A stretch of DNA of 5,693 nucleotides from the NCBI GenBank assembly GCA_900550585.1, contig URST01000102.1:1-5693 (forward strand). The letters run 5' to 3'. Positions within the stretch are counted from its first letter, which is position 1. The number at the start of each line of letters is the position of its first letter. The translations under genes and the position numbers were made by a program. Source of the DNA: an uncultured Eubacteriales bacterium. GTDB lineage: Bacteria; Bacillota; Clostridia; Oscillospirales; Oscillospiraceae. Below, piece by piece: positions 4,538 through 5,693 of the stretch. The notes beneath the pieces were generated by a model, which searched no databases, was not told the DNA's origin, and was given only the letters and a program-made list of their open reading frames with translations.

Positions 4538-5693
4538 ATGAAAATGAAGGGCAAGCCGCAGGCGAAGCAATATGTTATCTACTCCCGTAAGTCCAAATTT
4601 ACCGGGAAGGGCGAAAGCATCGAGAACCAGATCGAGCTGTGCCGCCAGCATATCGCCATGCACTTTGGCGAGGATGCGGCGGAAAACGTGCTGGTCTACG
4701 AGGACGAGGGCTTTTCCGGCGGCAATCTGGAGCGCCCGCAGTTCAAGAAAATGATGAAGGACTCCCAGAAGATCGCCTTTGCCGCCATCGTGGTCTACCG
4801 CCTCGACCGCATCAGCCGCAACATCGGCGACTTTGCCAAGCTCATCGAGGATTTGGGCGACCGGCACATCGGCTTCATCTCCATCCGCGAGCAGTTCGAC
4901 ACGTCCTCGCCCATGGGCCGCGCCATGATGTACATTGCGTCCGTGTTCTCCCAGCTGGAGCGGGAGACCATCGCCGAGCGCATCCGGGACAACATGCACG
5001 AGCTGTCCAAGACCGGACGCTGGCTGGGCGGTACAACGCCCACGGGCTACGCCTCAGAAAGCCTGTCCAGCGTGACGGTGGACGGCAAGGTGAAGAAAGC
5101 CTGCAAGCTCAAACCCATCCCGGAGGAAATCCAGCTGGTCAAGACGATCTTCGAGGTGTTCATGGAGACCGGTTCTCTCAGCAAGACCGACCAGTATCTT
5201 TTGGAGCACCGCTGCGTCACGAAGCGCGGCAAGCAGTTCACCCGCTTTGCCATCCGGGGCATTCTCACAAACCCGGTCTACATGATCGCCGACGACACGG
5301 CGTATCAGTATCTGAAAGAAAACAATGTTGACCTGTTTGCCGAATGTTCGGAATTCGACGGTGAGCACGGCGTCATGGCATATAACCGCACCCTCCAGCG
5401 CCCCGGCAAGGCGAATCAGATCCGCCCCATGGAGGAATGGATCGTGGCGGTGGGTAAGCATCCCGGCATCATCGCGGGCAGCGATTGGGTGCGGGTGCAG
5501 GCTATGCTGGATGTCAACAAATCCAAGAGCTACCGCAGACCCCGCAGCAACGTGGCGCTGCTGTCCGGGCTCCTGCGCTGCGGCGAATGCGGCGATTATA
5601 TGCGCCCGAAGCTGACCAACCGCAAGAATGCGGACGGTGAGCTGATCTACACCTACATGTGCTCCACCAAGGAGCGCAGCCACGGCACGGTCT
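4538..5693 (+). CDS. Large serine recombinase (3' partial)
   Basis: This enzyme cuts and rejoins DNA at attachment sites through a serine-linked intermediate, and typically integrates and excises phages or conjugative/mobilisable elements. The visible 385 residues contain the resolvase catalytic domain (about 11-155): YVIYSRKS with the likely nucleophile Ser19, DEGFSGGNLERPQF, VVYRLDRISRN, and the SQLERETIAERI helix. The recombinase domain follows (about 170-270: GYASESLSS, PEEIQLVKTIFE, GILTNPVY). The zinc-ribbon begins with LLSGLLRCGECG (Cys 348 and 351) and MCST (Cys 375). The coiled-coil and C-terminal end lie beyond the window. The ATG at 4538 has GAGGT six bases upstream; all catalytic motifs are intact, with no frameshift. 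It is divergent from the redox operon. Nothing here shows whether it belongs to a phage or an integrative element. Confidence 0.93.
   Translation, partial: MKMKGKPQAKQYVIYSRKSKFTGKGESIENQIELCRQHIAMHFGEDAAENVLVYEDEGFSGGNLERPQFKKMMKDSQKIAFAAIVVYRLDRISRNIGDFAKLIEDLGDRHIGFISIREQFDTSSPMGRAMMYIASVFSQLERETIAERIRDNMHELSKTGRWLGGTTPTGYASESLSSVTVDGKVKKACKLKPIPEEIQLVKTIFEVFMETGSLSKTDQYLLEHRCVTKRGKQFTRFAIRGILTNPVYMIADDTAYQYLKENNVDLFAECSEFDGEHGVMAYNRTLQRPGKANQIRPMEEWIVAVGKHPGIIAGSDWVRVQAMLDVNKSKSYRRPRSNVALLSGLLRCGECGDYMRPKLTNRKNADGELIYTYMCSTKERSHGTV

Noticed and set aside
4444..4590. 48-codon + strand frame from ATG at 4444 into the recombinase
   Set aside because: There is no binding site before the ATG, no recognisable protein, and it overlaps the recombinase start in another frame.
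4397..4999. 200-codon - strand frame over the recombinase start
   Set aside because: The + strand encodes intact recombinase catalytic motifs over most of this stretch.
5054..5683. 209-codon - strand frame over the recombinase
   Set aside because: It is a shadow of the recombinase and zinc-ribbon coding sequence, without its own start context.

Overview
The window looks like chromosomal or accessory DNA from a GC-rich, Gram-positive gut Clostridia, most likely Oscillospiraceae-like. The reasons are the GC-biased third codon positions, strong AGGAGG-type ribosome binding sites, a sortase-type surface protein, a small CD1871A-type CXXC protein beside a 4Fe-4S protein and a TlpA-like lipoprotein, and a clostridial-type large serine recombinase. 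The species cannot be named from this sequence.

Left part, + strand (1-2220): the 3' end of an unrecognised beta-rich protein, then a 34-residue single-pass membrane peptide, then a secreted pilin-like surface protein. They are tightly spaced and probably co-transcribed from a promoter upstream of the window. The pilin-like protein has a signal peptide, two 140-residue tandem domains about 87% identical at DNA level, and a C-terminal SPKTFD sorting signal with membrane segment and basic tail. The domains resemble the isopeptide-forming FctA/Spy0128 pilin family. No sortase is in the window.

Middle, - strand (2349-4337): a compact three-gene operon transcribed right to left. A 47-residue CXXC membrane protein (TTG start) overlaps a polytopic NapH-like 4Fe-4S membrane protein, whose stop codon overlaps the start of a TlpA/thioredoxin-like lipoprotein with a CNPC active site. 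Together they look like an electron path from cytoplasmic Fe-S clusters through the membrane to thiol/disulfide chemistry outside the cell. That role is inferred. The pilin gene and this operon converge on a perfect 18-bp hairpin at 2275-2315.

Right part (4338-5693): a 200-bp AT-rich divergent intergenic region carries likely promoters for both directions, a TTAAC direct repeat, a TTTGCGCAAA palindrome and a small UUCG hairpin. A large serine recombinase then starts at 4538 and runs off the right edge. It marks a possible integrated element, but no attachment site or element boundary can be proven here.
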